Assembly (NCBI RefSeq): GCF_000327385.1 | Contig: NW_008708359.1 | Location: forward strand, 47,089 to 111,088 | From: Lottia gigantea | Lineage: Eukaryota > Mollusca > Gastropoda > Lottiidae | Length of the DNA stretch: 64,000 nucleotides | Direction of reading: 5' to 3' | In this document: positions 1 to 46,980 of the stretch, one piece after another | Layout: every line of letters starts with the position of its first letter | How positions within the stretch are numbered: position 1 is the stretch's first letter | Program-made: the position numbers and the translations under genes | The notes under the pieces: model-generated | Told to the model about the DNA's origin: nothing | The model's input: the letters and a program-made list of their open reading frames with translations, nothing else | Databases searched by the model: none

Positions 1-45
1 CATGATAAATCATTAGTAACACTAATTAAGGAAACCCATCTTTAA
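1..45. mobile_element. MITE family M1, terminal fragment
   Basis: Right end of a short inverted-repeat element cut by the window edge. It ends in CCCATCTTTAA, and the bases before it match the terminal part of the copies at 29415-29786 and 37266-37627. No coding capacity. Confidence 0.6.
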
Positions 46-47
46 GT

Positions 48-315
48 GAGGTTTTATAGCACAGTCTGTTGAAACCATTACAAGACGTCCTTTGCATGAT
101 TACGTTAAACGAATTGTGGTCATAGGTTCTTATCTCAGTTGTTGCATAAAAGTCTAATGACCCTAAATAAGTCATCTTTATTCATTATTTCATTCGACCC
201 AATAAATGGGTACCGATAATCTGGCAGTGATTAGTTCCAAGAGGTTTGGCCAAGAACCAGCTGGTAAAAAGGATCCTTGTCAACCAAAGTCCTTGTATAA
301 AATTTTTGGTTGGAA
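48..315 (+). mobile_element. tRNA-derived SINE, family SINE-A
   Basis: This stretch matches the reverse complement of 28845-29118 over its length: a head containing TATAGCACAGTC, a middle with AATAAGTCATCTT, then GAGGTTTGGCCAAG and CCAGCTGGTA. The cleaner copy at 29 kb shows pol III A-box and B-box like segments, so the family is read as tRNA-derived. Here the promoter boxes are eroded, suggesting an old copy. Confidence 0.6.
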
Positions 316-1314
316 TCCAGCATCTTCTAGGTTTAAGTACAAAATTACTTACATGACTTAAAGAACACCATAAAAGTCCTCGACTAAATAAATCTATTAT
401 CACATCAAACTAAAATTAGAAAAATATTGAAATTGAAAGGAAAGGACAAATATGCTGACAAATGATTATAATGACTTTGTTTTATATGTATATGTTTCAT
501 ATATATTGAGTGAGGTCAGAATTCTGTGTAAGTGTTAGATTAGTGCAAAAGTGTAGCACTAGTGTAACCATAACCCTAACATTTGACCTGATGCAAAGTG
601 TTGGGTAACACTATGTATTTTGCAGACGGCATTGTCAGAATCCAAGTCAGTAATAAAAGAAACACTCCATGTATTTGAAAGCTGAGTTGTATAATCATAA
701 TCCCCTAATACAGATACATCTGTGTGTTTTGGAATAGGGCCTAACTTTTTTTTTAAAGAAAGAATTTAGGCCTATACCTACCCATGCTCCAAATTTTGAA
801 GTCTGGTGAAATTTTCTAGCTGTATATCCATCTATACCTGAATTAAACATTATAAAATCACTTTGTTGTCACTAAAATCACTAAATTGGAAAACCTTATC
901 TGGAAAATTCAATATGGATGATTGGATTCTCCAGTCCATGCGGTATCTGCTATAAAATTCATCAACAAAGACAACAGGTTCTGTTCTGCCCTATGTAGCC
1001 TGATAAATCTGGCATTACCAAGTTCCTCAGACATAGCACAATAAATTGCCACAGGTAGGGCTATAATCTAATGTCACTTTTTATGGAAGTTGAAAACGGT
1101 TAGCTCTTATAAAAAAAATGGCAGAAACAGAAAAAAAGAAAAGAAAGTATTACTTACAATCTAATGAGGCAGAAATAATATAAAATACTATAAAATATAC
1201 TGGTGTATTTGATAAAAATAAAAAGGCAAACAAAACTAATAAAATCCGAACATATCCTGAAATGGAAAGCAAATAAATTATATCATGTCATTATTCCTTT
1301 GGATATAAAAGAAA

Positions 1315-1332
1315 GGGGGGGGGGGGGGGGGG
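1315..1332. repeat. Poly-G homopolymer, 18 bases
   Basis: Uninterrupted run of 18 G, preceded by GAAA and followed by AGAG. Such runs are prone to length error in assembly and can form quadruplex structures; neither is shown here. Confidence 0.9.
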
Positions 1333-1889
1333 AGAGTAATTTTAGTGGTCATTTTGATATGGGTCCATTTTGACTTTTGGGGCCATTCCAGTGCCAAGTT
1401 GGCTATAACCATTCAAATTCCTTCCAAAAATTCTGTGATTCCACCAAAACCTGCTATAACGTATTCATTCCACAAGCAGAATATATTTTTGATCAAAGAT
1501 GTTTTAACACAATGTAGGGCCTACAGTTAATGCTCCATTGTTTGAACATCAATCTAATTTGGTTTGAAATACCAGGAAAATTATGTTATTGATATTAGTT
1601 TATATAAAATACATACCTAACATTAGGAATATAATATAATATTTCTGTACCCATTTCTTATTATTTCAAGAAATCACTGAAAAATGGCATCTACATCTAC
1701 CTGGAAGAGTAATAAATTTTAAAAAATATTCATAAAATGATATTGAAAATTATCATATATTGCTGGCTCTTCAGACTCATTTAATGAGTTAAATACTCCT
1801 GAATAATAATCCTAACTATAGACCTACTGTCACTTATATTACAGAGGGTATACTACCTATAAAAATGTCCAAAAATGAAGCCAATAACA

Positions 1890-2166
1890 GTCTTTTTTCA
1901 TCTGTGGACTTACCTGGTGTCAAAACTATACAACCAATAATAAATCCATAAAACTAAGTAATAATTCTTTAAACCAAGTAATTTTGAAACATGCTTAGAA
2001 GCATTCATTTAGAAGTTTCAATAATTATTTAGTTAAATGGATATCATCTTATATAGAGATTCTATTCTTTAGTCATGGCACCTTTTAAGGTTAACTGATG
2101 AATATATACACTTGTTAACCAAGTTTGAGACTTTTATGTCCATTCTAAGAGGTAGAATACCTTTAA
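1890..2166. mobile_element. MITE family M3, decayed copy
   Basis: Shares GTGGACTTACCTGGTGT, AACTAAGTAATAATT and a right end with CATTCTAAGA followed by ACCTTTAA with the better copies at 41973-42334 and 44097-44472. Ends at a TTAA (2163-2166). The left edge is approximate. Confidence 0.5.
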
Positions 2167-2715
2167 GAAGTTGAATAAATCAGATTCTAAAGACAAAATC
2201 TTATAGATCTAATATAGGCCTAATCTCTATGCAAGACATACTGCAGAGGTAGCCTAGGCCTAAATACATTGTGAATTAAAACATTTTACCTGAATTATGT
2301 GGTCAGGCCACTTGAAACAAAAGGTTGAATCAAGTTTGGTGATGACCACTGTCAATCAAACAACAATTGTTTACAATCAATAATTGCTATGGGGCTATTA
2401 CATTTGGCCCAAACAAGTCTCCTTGTAAAGTTGTAGTTGTAGTAGGCCTGCACTGTAGACATAGTATTTCGTAACAAAATTACATAACTTACAAATTAGC
2501 TTTTCACACCTAAATTTTTAATCTATGGTCATTAATGTACATACTAACATAAGTTGGGAACTCGCATCTCAGTTGAGCCGTTTATGTCAGTGGTGAAAGG
2601 TCTTGTAAAGCAAAAAATGACCATTTGACCATTTTCTCATTTTCTTGTTTACAAATAGGGACCTTTGAACTCTGAACTTTTGAACTTCCGGAAGGTCAAG
2701 GATGTGTTTGCCAAC

Positions 2716-36463
<33,748 letters not shown>

Positions 36464-36610
36464 ATTTTAGATCTCCAATGATTTTCTCAATCAACTATTT
36501 CATCAAAGTATGATGTCTAATCCTATTTTTTATAAAGAATCCATTTTTCTATGATTATCAAGAGTTGTTTGCTTCAAATTTCACAAATTTGATAGGAACA
36601 TCACATCTAA

Positions 36611-36953
36611 AGGTGCAGACACAAGAGCCGTCTTGGTCAGAGATTTTTGTTGCTGTCTTGAGTAAAGTCTTGCTTGTGTCCGTGCTTCCACAATAAGATT
36701 ATCATGTCACCGATATAATGTCACACAAGTTTTAAAATTGTCTCCAAAAATTTTATCGTCTGCAAGACAGACCGTCATCATCCAATCAGATTCATTTTCC
36801 TTTCAAGTACATGCTCCACACATGATTATCTATATGGTGGGAAACCAGGGATATTTGCCTCCTTGTGCGCCCATGCCATTCGACAAATCTCCTGTGAAGA
36901 CAATAGTCTGCGACAAATATCTCTGACCAAGACCGCTGGTGTGCCCGCACCTA
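36611..36953. mobile_element. MITE family M6 just after the CPD stop codon
   Basis: Terminal inverted repeats of about 45 bases: left AGGTGCAGACACAAGAGC..GTCTTGGTCAGAGAT, right (reverse complement) AGGTGCGGGCACACCAGC with the same GTCTTGGTCAGAGAT. A left arm of the same family is at about 60760-60830. It starts about 150 bases past the stop and may be in the 3' UTR. Confidence 0.75.
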
Positions 36954-36984
36954 CAGAATGATCTTAAATCTTTACTTCTCAAAC

Positions 36985-37165
36985 TTTGCCAATAAGAGAA
37001 TATATTTATCACTGGACTTACCTGGTATCATAATAGAATCCCTATATAATCTGATCAATACAGAAAACAATGTTAATATTGAAAATTACTGATATAATTG
37101 TCTTCCAAAATTTATAGTTTAAGAATAATTACTAAGTTTTATGGATTTATCAGATTATAAAGGGA
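36985..37165. mobile_element. MITE family M3, decayed copy
   Basis: GGACTTACCTGGTAT, AATAGAATCCCTATA and ATTACTAAGTTTTATGGATT match the M3 copies at 42 and 44 kb. Confidence 0.55.
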
Positions 37166-37265
37166 TTTTGTTGTATAGTTATGGCACTGGGTAGGTCCAA
37201 CTCATTTTGCAGCATGAGGTTAGGAATAGTTTCTGCATATATCATTGATCCATTCAAGAATCAAA

Positions 37266-37627
37266 TTAAAGATGGATTCCCTTATTTCTATTTATGAAAA
37301 TACTAATACTTATATTGAAAGAAAGTAGATGTGATCTAATGACCTGGAAAAATACCAGTTTGTCTCACATGTCCATTAAAATTCATAATTAGCTAAATTA
37401 GAAAAGAATTACCAGCAGATTTCCAATGAATGACTGATCAAGAAAGCTCAAGTAGTCTTTTTCCTTGTTTTTCCAGACTCAACATATATAGACATTGATT
37501 ATGGGTTAAAACTCTTAATTATATGCAATAAGAACATAATGATGAAGTATACATGATAATTCATTAGAAACACCAATTAATCAAATTGCTTAATTAAACA
37601 CTAACAAATAAGGAAACCCATCTTTAA
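37266..37627. mobile_element. MITE family M1
   Basis: TTAAAGATGGATTCCCTTAT at the left, AGGAAACCCATCTTTAA at the right, TTAA at both edges (37266-37269 and 37624-37627). Confidence 0.82.
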
Positions 37628-39805
37628 GAGTTGAAATATTGTAATATATTTTTTGATCTGATAGTTTCTATGATTCCATTACCTGTTTGCTCAATCACTA
37701 TATTAGGTTTATTTTTTTTATCTATTTTGACTTGTTACATTTCTTTTATCAGATGCTTTTTTTTCTGTTACATGGCAATGTAGATTTTAGATCATTAAGC
37801 AAGCAACTGAATTGCATGTGGCTTTAGAAGCTTAAAGTGATGGTGCTCAATAAGCCAGTTCAGAACATGTTATCTCCTTACTTCCACCTCATATACATCG
37901 TGAATGGAAAAAACTTGGTTTAGACAATGTTTATAATAAATAGATAAACGTAGTTAACCCTTTATATTGTATCTATTTTGTAGGTAGATATTATGCACAG
38001 TGTCACTGATTAGTTAATTCATTAGTATTTATTCTAAACTTGTTATTCTTTAACCCTCTAAATACCGAGTGAAATAAATTTAAATGTCACATACCTTCAA
38101 TCTATAGTTTAACCCTTCAGTAGCCATTTAAGGCTGTAGAGTTCAGGCACAATATTTGATATTGCATGATTTGAAGGCCTTAGACCTTGTTTCTCAAAAG
38201 ATCTTAGATTAATGTATGAGCCTAAACCAAAACATTTTAAATTAATGATTTGATAACGTTAAAAATAACGTTTTTCTTTTATTAACGTGCAAGTTTAGTT
38301 GTTCAGATTTTTGAGAAACAGTGTCCATGTTGCACTCTGGGGGTTAAGTTTATGACATCACTTGCTGTTTACTGCTTCATTTGCCACTCTGGTAGAATAG
38401 TATCATGTAGGAATGTTGCTGGTGTAGAGTAGCTTCTAGAGTTGAACCATTTATGAACCTTTTTTTTTGTATTTTCTGTTGTTTATAAGTTGATCTGCTC
38501 AATATTTCTTTATGCAATGTTAACTATATCTTGTATTTTTATCTTTGTTATTTCATGAATTTGTATTATTCAGTACTTCTTTGGTTTTATGTTCAATGAG
38601 CTATTGTAACTGAACATGATATTTTTCAAAACATCGCTAGATTTTAGAAGTATTGTGTAGCACACTAATTCAGTATTCTGATTGCTCTCTAATAGAAAAA
38701 TTATGTAGATTCCATGAAATTTGATTGTTTGACAAATACAGCTCTACATATTTCATTATTTTCTGTTGACTACTTCACGTGAGCTATATTCATTCTGTAT
38801 GCAATTTACATTGAATCTCTTTTAATTGTTTTGATTAGATATTTTAATTGGTGAAGGATTTATTTTTCATCCGATTCAATCTAAATTTCAATTTCTGTTT
38901 TTTTTTTTCCTGATATTTTTTTGTCTTCATCGTAATCTAACAACTTTTCTACCACTGTTATTTTTTAATGACATTAATTTAACCAATCAAAGCATGTCAT
39001 GTTGGACAAGTCATTATGTCTTCCCACTCGATATATTGAATTATTTTTAAAAAAAAATTAGAATTTTGCTCAATTAATTTCGGGTCCAATTTAAGGTATT
39101 TTTTATTATTTTTATATTTAATTTCAGATTTTCACTGATTCTTGGGTCACAATATTAATCAATACACAAGCTTCCAAATAATACAAATTATGTTAAAAAC
39201 TTTTTCTTTTTTGTTATCTATGTAAAATCATTCATGGTTTTCATTAATGAACAACAGTATAAGTAATCTTTTAAGCACTTTATTTGCTAGTAAAATGATA
39301 TGATTTTCAAATTCTTTCACTGCAATATTAAGTTATAGCTCTGTATTCAGATTATAAATATTTCAAAATAAACCACCTAAATTGATGCACACTGCATCTT
39401 TAAATATATTGAAGGATCCTCAAGAATTCTCAATTTATTAACTCACTTGAAAATTATGAAAATTACTTGATTACTTTTTCTGGCCTATTTTTGTTTTGTT
39501 TTTTTTTTGCTTGATAAAAGGATTAGTACCGAAACATAGCTAAATTTACTCTAATTGTATCAACATTTTACCTACTGTTTGCACATTATCGTGTGATTTA
39601 TTTTTCCCCTCTTTCTGATTATAGTTTTGAAGACTCAATCATTTTTCTTATGACTTTGTAAGAATATTTGTCCTTTTATGCTGCTTTCATTTTGGTTCTA
39701 AGCAAAAGTTACTAGTGGTAAGATTTGTCGGCCATTTTGTATTTATGTGGACCGAAAAAAAAATATCACAAAAAAGTCTTCCTTCAGCTATGATCTCTCT
39801 TTAAT

Positions 39806-40115
39806 CAATTTCACAATGTCAAGCTATTATGAACTTTGTATTATACCTTGACTGCAATAACCACCTCTCTTTTATTACAGTATACAGCAAATTTATTCGA
39901 TTGTATGCCAGTCAATACAGCCAATCAGAGCCCTTGACATAAAGACTGTAAAAAAAATTAGGGCTTATTATTTACCAACTTTCTGTCGAGTACTCTGATT
40001 GGCTTTATTCACTAAAACATCATCCAACCAAATTACTACACTTACAAACTTTTGTTTTACAAGGTGGCTATTGCAGTCAAGGTATAAGTGTATAATAGCT
40101 TGACATTGTGATGAT
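39806..40115. mobile_element. MITE family M5 (best intact copy)
   Basis: Left TTCACAATGTCAAGCTATTA then TACCTTGACTGCAATA; right TATTGCAGTCAAGGTATAAG then TAGCTTGACATTGTGA. Inner arms carry GCCAATCAGAGCCCTTGACA and its rough complement CTGATTGGCT. Confidence 0.82.
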
Positions 40116-40364
40116 GAGTTTCAATATGAAAGTAAATATTTATATGTTGTTTGTAAATACAAGTATTATATATGTATATATTATTGTACATTAATTGTTG
40201 GTGACGTCTGGTTCAAATGGTAGACATATACCAGTATATTCTTGTTGTTTTTCTTCTCCAGTCTCAAGATATAATGGAAATATTTATGCTCATGTTACTG
40301 TACCTAATTATCAGTTTCAATAATATGGCGTGAAATTCAAGAGTAACAACATGTTTTAGATTCT

Positions 40365-40678
40365 GTTTTAATATTTCTTTATCGCTCTACAGTTGATGTA
40401 TTGAACACTATTTTAACAGTGGTATTTCTTTATCACTCTACAATTGATGTATTGAGCACAATTTTAACAGTGGTATTTCGTTATCGCTCTACAGTTGATG
40501 TATTGAGCACTATTTTAACAGTGGTATTTCTTTATCACTCTACAAATGATGTATTGAGTATTATTTTAACAGTGGTATTTCTATATCACTCTACAATTGA
40601 TGTATTGAGCACTATTTTAACAGTGTTATTTCTTTATCTCTCTACAGTTGATGTATTGAGCACTATTTTAACATTGAA
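40365..40678. repeat. 51-bp tandem repeat, about 6 copies
   Basis: Unit includes TTTTAACAGTGGTATTTCTT and CTCTACAATTGATGTATTGA. The unit is 17 codons, which explains an open frame across it; no other coding sign. Confidence 0.93.
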
Positions 40679-41972
40679 AATATTTTGTTTTATATCTTAT
40701 ATATGTTTGCTCTAGCAGCTGATGGGGCTCAATATCAGTTATCTGGACACTTTTTAGTTTTGTGTGTTGTTATTAGCGATAGCATAATTTCAATGGTGTT
40801 AGATGGTGATTGGTATTAACTGCCCATAAGATTGTTACAAAGGCCTGGAAGTGCTGATGGTCTAATATTCTACTGGATGATTTTGTTGTAATATAGGAGA
40901 ATTGGATGTCAGATTTTAATTCTGAAAAGTGATTTGGATAGCTGAAATGGAGCTCTATAAGCCATTAAAACAAAAAACAAGACTAATAGTTTCCTTTAAA
41001 CATTGGTTTTCATATCATAAGATTCAATTAATTATGTATCAAATTATTCATGTGAATGCAGTAAAACAAAATTAACAAGTACAACTTGGACAGAAATATT
41101 GACCTATTCAAGCCTCTCATAGCAATCAGAGGTGTAGAAAATCCCCATATAAAAGGACCTAGTTTTTCTAACCCTACTCCAACCAACATCTTTCAATAGG
41201 CTGGAATAGAGGCAGATGTTTCAGACTGAGTAATGATGCACTGTAAAAGGATGTATTTTGTGGCTTCAATTAATATTTACTCTGCCTCAAAAGTAGACTG
41301 CTTCCTTTTCTGTGAAGTGAAGAAAATTGTGAGAAAAAATAGCTTTCTTTGACAAACAATAAAAAGCTATGATATGAAAATTTATCTTAAATGTTGAAGT
41401 TAAAAATTTATCAATTTATCTGATAATCTATGACATTAAAACAAAATCCATTAGAAAAGATGATTAATTTTAATTTCTAATAGTCATGTTAAATAAGTAA
41501 ACCAACATAATATGGTAGAAGGTTAGTTTATTTTATTTTTTAGAATATAAGATAATTATAAATTACAATGTTATATTATTTACTGTTGATTAATAAAGTT
41601 TATTGTATAAATTATTTCAATTGATATATAACTAGTTATGGGCAACAGATATAACCTATCATTACCATATTCGAATGAAGACTTGAGCCCTGAGCTATGG
41701 GATACTATTTCTACCTATTTATCTTTAAGCAACTTACATTAATTTGAATACTATTCCTATCCATTGACATCCTGCTATGGGATACTATCGAAAAATTTTT
41801 GACATAGACCATTGTGTCTATTTTGAACTCTTTCTAAATGTAATGATATTGGCCTTTTGTTTTGTATCACAAAACTTGTTTGTTAATGCAGCCATTTGAT
41901 TGGGCTATAAGCTAGCGAAAACAGCCAATTAGAACCTTCAAGACTGGAAGACTGTAAAGAGGTTATATGTTT

Positions 41973-42334
41973 TAAAGTGATACTATTCTTAGAGTGAACA
42001 TAAAATTTAAGTTCTCAAGAATGGTCAATATAAGTATATATTTATCTGTGAACTTACCTGGTGTACTAAAGTTAAAATAGAATCCCTGTAAAATTGGAAA
42101 ATTCATAAAATAAGTAATTATTGAAAAATGTTTATTCTTAATATTAAGCGTTTTTCAATAGCTAATTACATATTTATGGATAATTACTAAGTTTTTTGGA
42201 TTTATCAGATTATATAAGGATCCTGTTATGTTATTTATGACACCAGGTATATCTACTGATGAATATATGCTCTTATTGGCCAAGTTTAAAATTCTTAAAT
42301 TTTATGTTCATTCTAAGACGTAATATACCTTTAA
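41973..42334. mobile_element. MITE family M3, nested in M5 (copy in A1)
   Basis: Palindromic: left TTAAAGTGATACTATTCTTA, right ACGTAATATACCTTTAA; both halves carry AACATAAAATTTAAG-type arms and ACTTACCTGGTGT / ACACCAGGTATAT. It sits between M5 halves at 41800-41970 and 42335-42485. Confidence 0.8.
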
Positions 42335-43611
42335 AAGAGTTACTGTTGAGAGCTCTGATTGGCTGTACTCTCTAGCGAACAACCCAATCAAATCACTGTA
42401 TTTACAAACAAGGGGGATACAAGAAAAGTACCTAATGATTTCAAGGTATTAGATAATAATAGGACATTGTGAAGATGAGTAACGTTTCGCAGAACGTATA
42501 CTAAAAACTTTGATATGATTAATAAGGACAAAGTCCTTCTTATTTCCACCTTGCTGATCTCCGCGACAAGCTTTGAAGAAAACATTCGTTCAGATGCAGC
42601 TTTCTCTTCTCAATTGGGCTTCCATAAATAGTCATAACAGTGCACAATACCGTAATGCCAAATTCCAAATATAGTTTTATGAAGAACCAGTCCATGTTTG
42701 GCCTGGATCTGTTAACCTTTGGAGTCGTAGGCCCAGTATACACGAGCAATGTACTAGGCTATCTTGAACGTTATCAGTAAAACGTACATAGCTCGGGGTT
42801 GAGTGACCAAAAGCTCACTAATCTATAAGCAGGTTTGACATTCATCATTTCCTTAAAAATAGAATCATAATATTGACATACATAGATGTCTCTATTAGCC
42901 TAGTTAGGGGTATTTTTCTATGAGATCATCTTGAACCTCGTTCTTGTTGACGTCTTGCAGACTTCTTGTTTATTCTAAGGATTTAGGTTGTTTAAACAGT
43001 GTGAATTTTTAATATGTCAAGGTTTTCCTTGATCTTATCAAATTCAATCAATCTAACTTGATTTTTGTATCCAGTTTTTAGTTGAAACATTGGGGTAAGT
43101 AGTAAATGTTTGTTAAATTGTGTTGATAAACCGATTGTTAGGCTATTTTAAAAGGGTTTTAATAGCTTATTTGCGGTGCATTATTCCTTACCAATGTATG
43201 ATAGTGCTGCCTGCTTTTATAAAATCGAAAAAAAAAAATAAAGAAAGGGGGACGCGGCAGCCTTTTTAATTTATTTATTTATTTCTTTTTTTTTATTTTG
43301 TTTGTTTGTTTATCAATTATTGAAAAACGCTTAAACTTGAAATTAATATCTACTGGCTCTTATTCGCCAAGTTTAAAATTCTTAAATTTTATGTTAATTC
43401 TAAGACGTAGTATCACTTTAAAATCAGGTTCGAATTTGAGGACATAATTTCTGAAAACTTTTCTAAGGGAGGATATACATAGTTATATTTGGGTAAAAAT
43501 CGTGAAGTAAAATCTTGATAAAAACAAGGATATAGCCTATTAATAAGAAATGAAGCCCATCTTCTATTGCGTTAGGATTGCAAACACTTCATGATATAAT
43601 ACTATTTTTTG

Positions 43612-43876
43612 TTAAAGATAGGTTTGCTTATTTTTTAGTGTCAAATTAAGCAAACTATTTGATTTGTTGGTGTTTCTAATGAATTTCAAGTATTCCTAAT
43701 CATAGCATTATGTTATTATTGCATATAATTAAGAGTTTTAACCAGTAATACACCTCCATGTATGTACAGTCTGGATAAACAAAAAAAAAGACTTTTTGAC
43801 CTTCCCGATCGGTCACTTATATGAATTTTGCTGGGAATTCTCTTCTAATTTAGCTAATTATGAATTAATTATGGAT
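43612..43876. mobile_element. MITE family M1, truncated (in B1)
   Basis: TTAAAGATAGG at the left and family interior; the right end is missing because A2 starts. Confidence 0.7.
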
Positions 43877-44096
43877 ATGTGATATATGGATATTTATCTT
43901 TAGGCAACCTACATTAATTTAAATACTATTTCTTTCCATTGACATCCTGTTGTGGGATACTATCGAAAAATTTTTGACATAGACCATTGTGTCTATTTCG
44001 AACTCATTCTAAATGCACCCATTTGATTGGGCTATAAGCTAGCGAACAGCCAATTAGAACCTTCAAGACTGGAAGACTGTAAAGAGGTAATATGTT

Positions 44097-44472
44097 TTAA
44101 AGTGATATTATGTCTTAGAATGAACATAAAATTTAAGTTCTCAAGAATGGTCAATATAAGTATATATTCATCAGTGAACTTACCCAGTGTAATAAAGTTA
44201 AAATAGAATCCCTGTAAAATCTGTAAAATTGGAAAATTCATAAAACTAAGTTATTATTGAAAAACGTTTATTCTTAATATTAGGCGTTTTTCAATAGCTA
44301 ATTACATATTTATGGATAATTACTAAGTTTTTTGGATTTATCAGATTATATAAGGATCCTGTTATGTTATTTATGACACCAGGTATATCTACTGATGAAT
44401 ATATATGCTCTTATTGGCCAAGTTCAAAATTCTTAAATTTTATGTTCATTCTAAGACGTAATATACCTTTAA
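44097..44472. mobile_element. MITE family M3, nested in M5 (copy in A2)
   Basis: Same nested arrangement as 41973-42334, TTAA at both edges (44097-44100, 44469-44472), left arm GTCTTAGAATGAACATAAAA facing its complement at the right. Confidence 0.82.
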
Positions 44473-44738
44473 AAGAGTTACTGTTGAGAGCTCTGATTGG
44501 CTGTACTCTCTAGCGAACAACCCAATCAAATCACTGTATTTACAAACAAGGGGGATACAAGAAAAGTACCTAATGATTTCAAGGTATTAGATAATAATAG
44601 GACATTGTGAAGATGAGTAACGTTTCGCAGAACGTATACTAAAAACTTTGATATGATTAATAAGGACAAAGTCCTTCTTATTTCCACCTTGCTGATCTCT
44701 TTGGATTGCAAACACTTCATGATATAATACTATTTCTG

Positions 44739-45025
44739 TTAAAGATGGGTTTCCTTATTTTTTTAGTGTCAAATTAAGCAAACTATTTGATTTGTTGGTG
44801 ATTCTAATGAATTTCATGTATTCTTAATCATAGCATTATGTTATTATTGCATATAATTAATAGTTTTAACCAGTAATACATCTCCATGTATGTACAGTCT
44901 GGATAAACAAAACAAAAAAGACTTTTTGACCTTCCTGATCGGTCACTCATTGGAATTCTCCTAGTAATTCTCTTCTAATTTAGCTAATTATGAATTAATT
45001 ATGGATATGTGGGACAAACTGGTAT
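44739..45025. mobile_element. MITE family M1, truncated (in B2)
   Basis: TTAAAGATGGGTTTCCTTAT at the left and family interior to GTGGGACAAACTGGTATTT; the right end runs into an M2 fragment. Confidence 0.72.
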
Positions 45026-45030
45026 TTTAG

Positions 45031-45250
45031 TCTTCTTTTTTACAATTTCTATATAATATATCACAAAGTATCTTAAAATGACGAGTCGTCATTTTAACAT
45101 TCAAACGTGGATAATTATGGACACACATTGATTTGAATGCTCAAATTTCGGCGGTGAGCTGTGAACACTGTTGCTGATTGGTTTAGCTTAAAAAAATCGA
45201 GACTTAAGTATGATTGGTCAATTAAAAGAACGGCACATCTTTCCCTTTAA
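45031..45250. mobile_element. MITE family M2, right part
   Basis: Interior motifs ATTCAAACGTGGATAATT and GCTGTGAACACTGTTGCTGA, ending TTCCCTTTAA (TTAA 45247-45250). Left end absent. Confidence 0.7.
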
Positions 45251-45403
45251 AACATAGTCACGTGAGTTGAAGGAAACTATGATAAAGGTAAATTGGTTAT
45301 AGTATTATGGTGACAGGGTAAAGTGGTCACTAGGTAAATAATTGGTCCCTGAAATCGGGTCAAAAACAGAGTAAATTTGCCACAGTAATATGTAAAACTA
45401 TAG

Positions 45404-45560
45404 TTAAAGGGACTGTAAAGGGTTTTTCTTAATTTTTTGAAAAATATCTGGGACACTGACAGCACCAATTTGCACCATTCCGATTTTCAATCAGACGTCT
45501 GTGGTTCCTGCAATTCCACTATAACTAAATATTTGGTGACGTCACAAATTGCAATATATT
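45404..45560. mobile_element. MITE family M4, left half
   Basis: TTAAAGGGACTGTAAAGGGT at the left, GGGACACTGACAGCACCAAT, CAGACGTCTGTGGTTCCTGC and the palindrome centre TGACGTCA at 45537-45544; the right arm is missing. Confidence 0.75.
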
Positions 45561-45843
45561 GCCTTATCACACACGACTGTAAAGCCTATGCGATTTTTCA
45601 TTCTGAAAAACATATACGCTTTCATAACCGATCCTACTGGACTTTAACCTCTACACGCAATTCAATAGAATACAACGTGACATAGATAGAAAACAGATAT
45701 CCAAAAATAATTTAATCGATAAAATAGACCTACAACGTTTGTTGTCGTTGGCGTACATGATTATAGATCCTTATCGCGATAATGTACTGTTTAAACATGC
45801 TATAACACATACTATATTAATCTAAAACAATGATTACACTTTT

Positions 45844-46980
45844 TTGACTCAAATAATATATTGTGACAATTACCATTTGCAATTAACTTTCCACATAGTC
45901 TATCTATTCATTGGCGTAGCAATTACCATGTTCAAGGTTACATTTGTTGAGACTTTTTTTTTCAATATTAAGACAATTACCAATAGCGTACAATCTTATC
46001 AGCGGTTAATATATTTACTGCAGCAGCAATTACCCTGTTCGTGGGTTATATGTTATATATATTACACTATTTTTGACCAGATACATTGACATGACAATTA
46101 CCATTCCAAACAGCTTACACATGATCATGTAGCCTATTTATTGCTTTATTTATTACTCTGTCCTTGGTTTAAATAATATATTACACTCGTATGAAAATTT
46201 GCATTCGACAAGGAGTACATTACATTGTTGATGTATGGACCAGATGTATATTTTGACAGTTTTTATACAAAAACCCAGTTGTCTTTGAAGTCAGTTATGA
46301 CTTTCATCGCAACGGTTACTCTAGACTTCAAACGGTAACCACCTAATATAATAGACATAAAATAGGCGATATATTTAACAGATAAATATATTATATTTTT
46401 AATTTTTTAAACAAAATATATTTTTTGACAAATTCTGCATGAAGCATTTGCCTCATTTGCCTTGATGTAGTAACGATTGTAATTTCGAATGGTTGAAAAA
46501 AAAAACGGTGACTGATTTTTTACACTTATATGCAAATAAATCAATATGCTGTTCAGTTATTAACTATATGTAATTTTATGTGTATTACATTATATTATGC
46601 AGAATGTATTGAATACTTGACTGTATTCAGCTAACTGCAGTTCAATAAAGATACATTTAATTTATGATACAAATTGGCACTAATTAGTCTAATACTACAT
46701 ATTCCATGCATGATACAAACTTGATTGTTGATTCAAAATCAGTAAAGGGTCACCTTCCCTTTAGGATCCTTAAGTTTTAAGTAGTGAGCACCTTGTTTTA
46801 TTATATATAATTACTTAACATAAGGGTTCTCAACTAGTTTAAAATACCTCAACAACTTCGTGGCCTAATACGGCCCTGTTTGATGTAGCAACAAGACAAT
46901 CACCAGTCCGTTTGGCTTACACATCATGTACATTTATTCTCTATCGCCAACATCACAATTACCATTCTACGAGTAGTGCA
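45844..46980. repeat. Region with recurring CAATTACCA motif
   Basis: CAATTACCA or a close form (AGCAATTACC, GACAATTACCATT) recurs at about 45867, 45920, 45974, 46028, 46095, 46893 (as CAATCACCA) and 46950, often about 50-70 bases apart. Either a very decayed tandem repeat or chance clustering. Confidence 0.4.

Larger units (their letters stand above)
316..2715. other. Upstream region of CPD, no gene seen
   Basis: AT-rich DNA with no convincing exon. It holds an 18-base G run (1315-1332) and a decayed M3 MITE (about 1890-2166). The open frames here lack domain signatures and splice context. I could not place a core promoter; the first exon of CPD may have an untranslated part starting somewhere above 2716. 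Confidence 0.5.
41716..45010. repeat. Partial segmental duplication (A1-X-B1, A2-B2)
   Basis: A1 41716-42561 and A2 43891-44699 are near-identical; B1 43575-43876 and B2 44703-45009 are too. The order A1-X-B1-A2-B2 implies tandem duplication of a unit, with X (42562-43574, about 1 kb) present only between A1 and B1. A2 also lacks about 50 bases near its left part that A1 has (around 41842-41892). Confidence 0.87.

Noticed and set aside
40401-40715. 104-codon hydrophobic repetitive open frame
   Set aside because: The 51-bp tandem repeat is 17 codons long and has no stop in this frame; no other coding sign.
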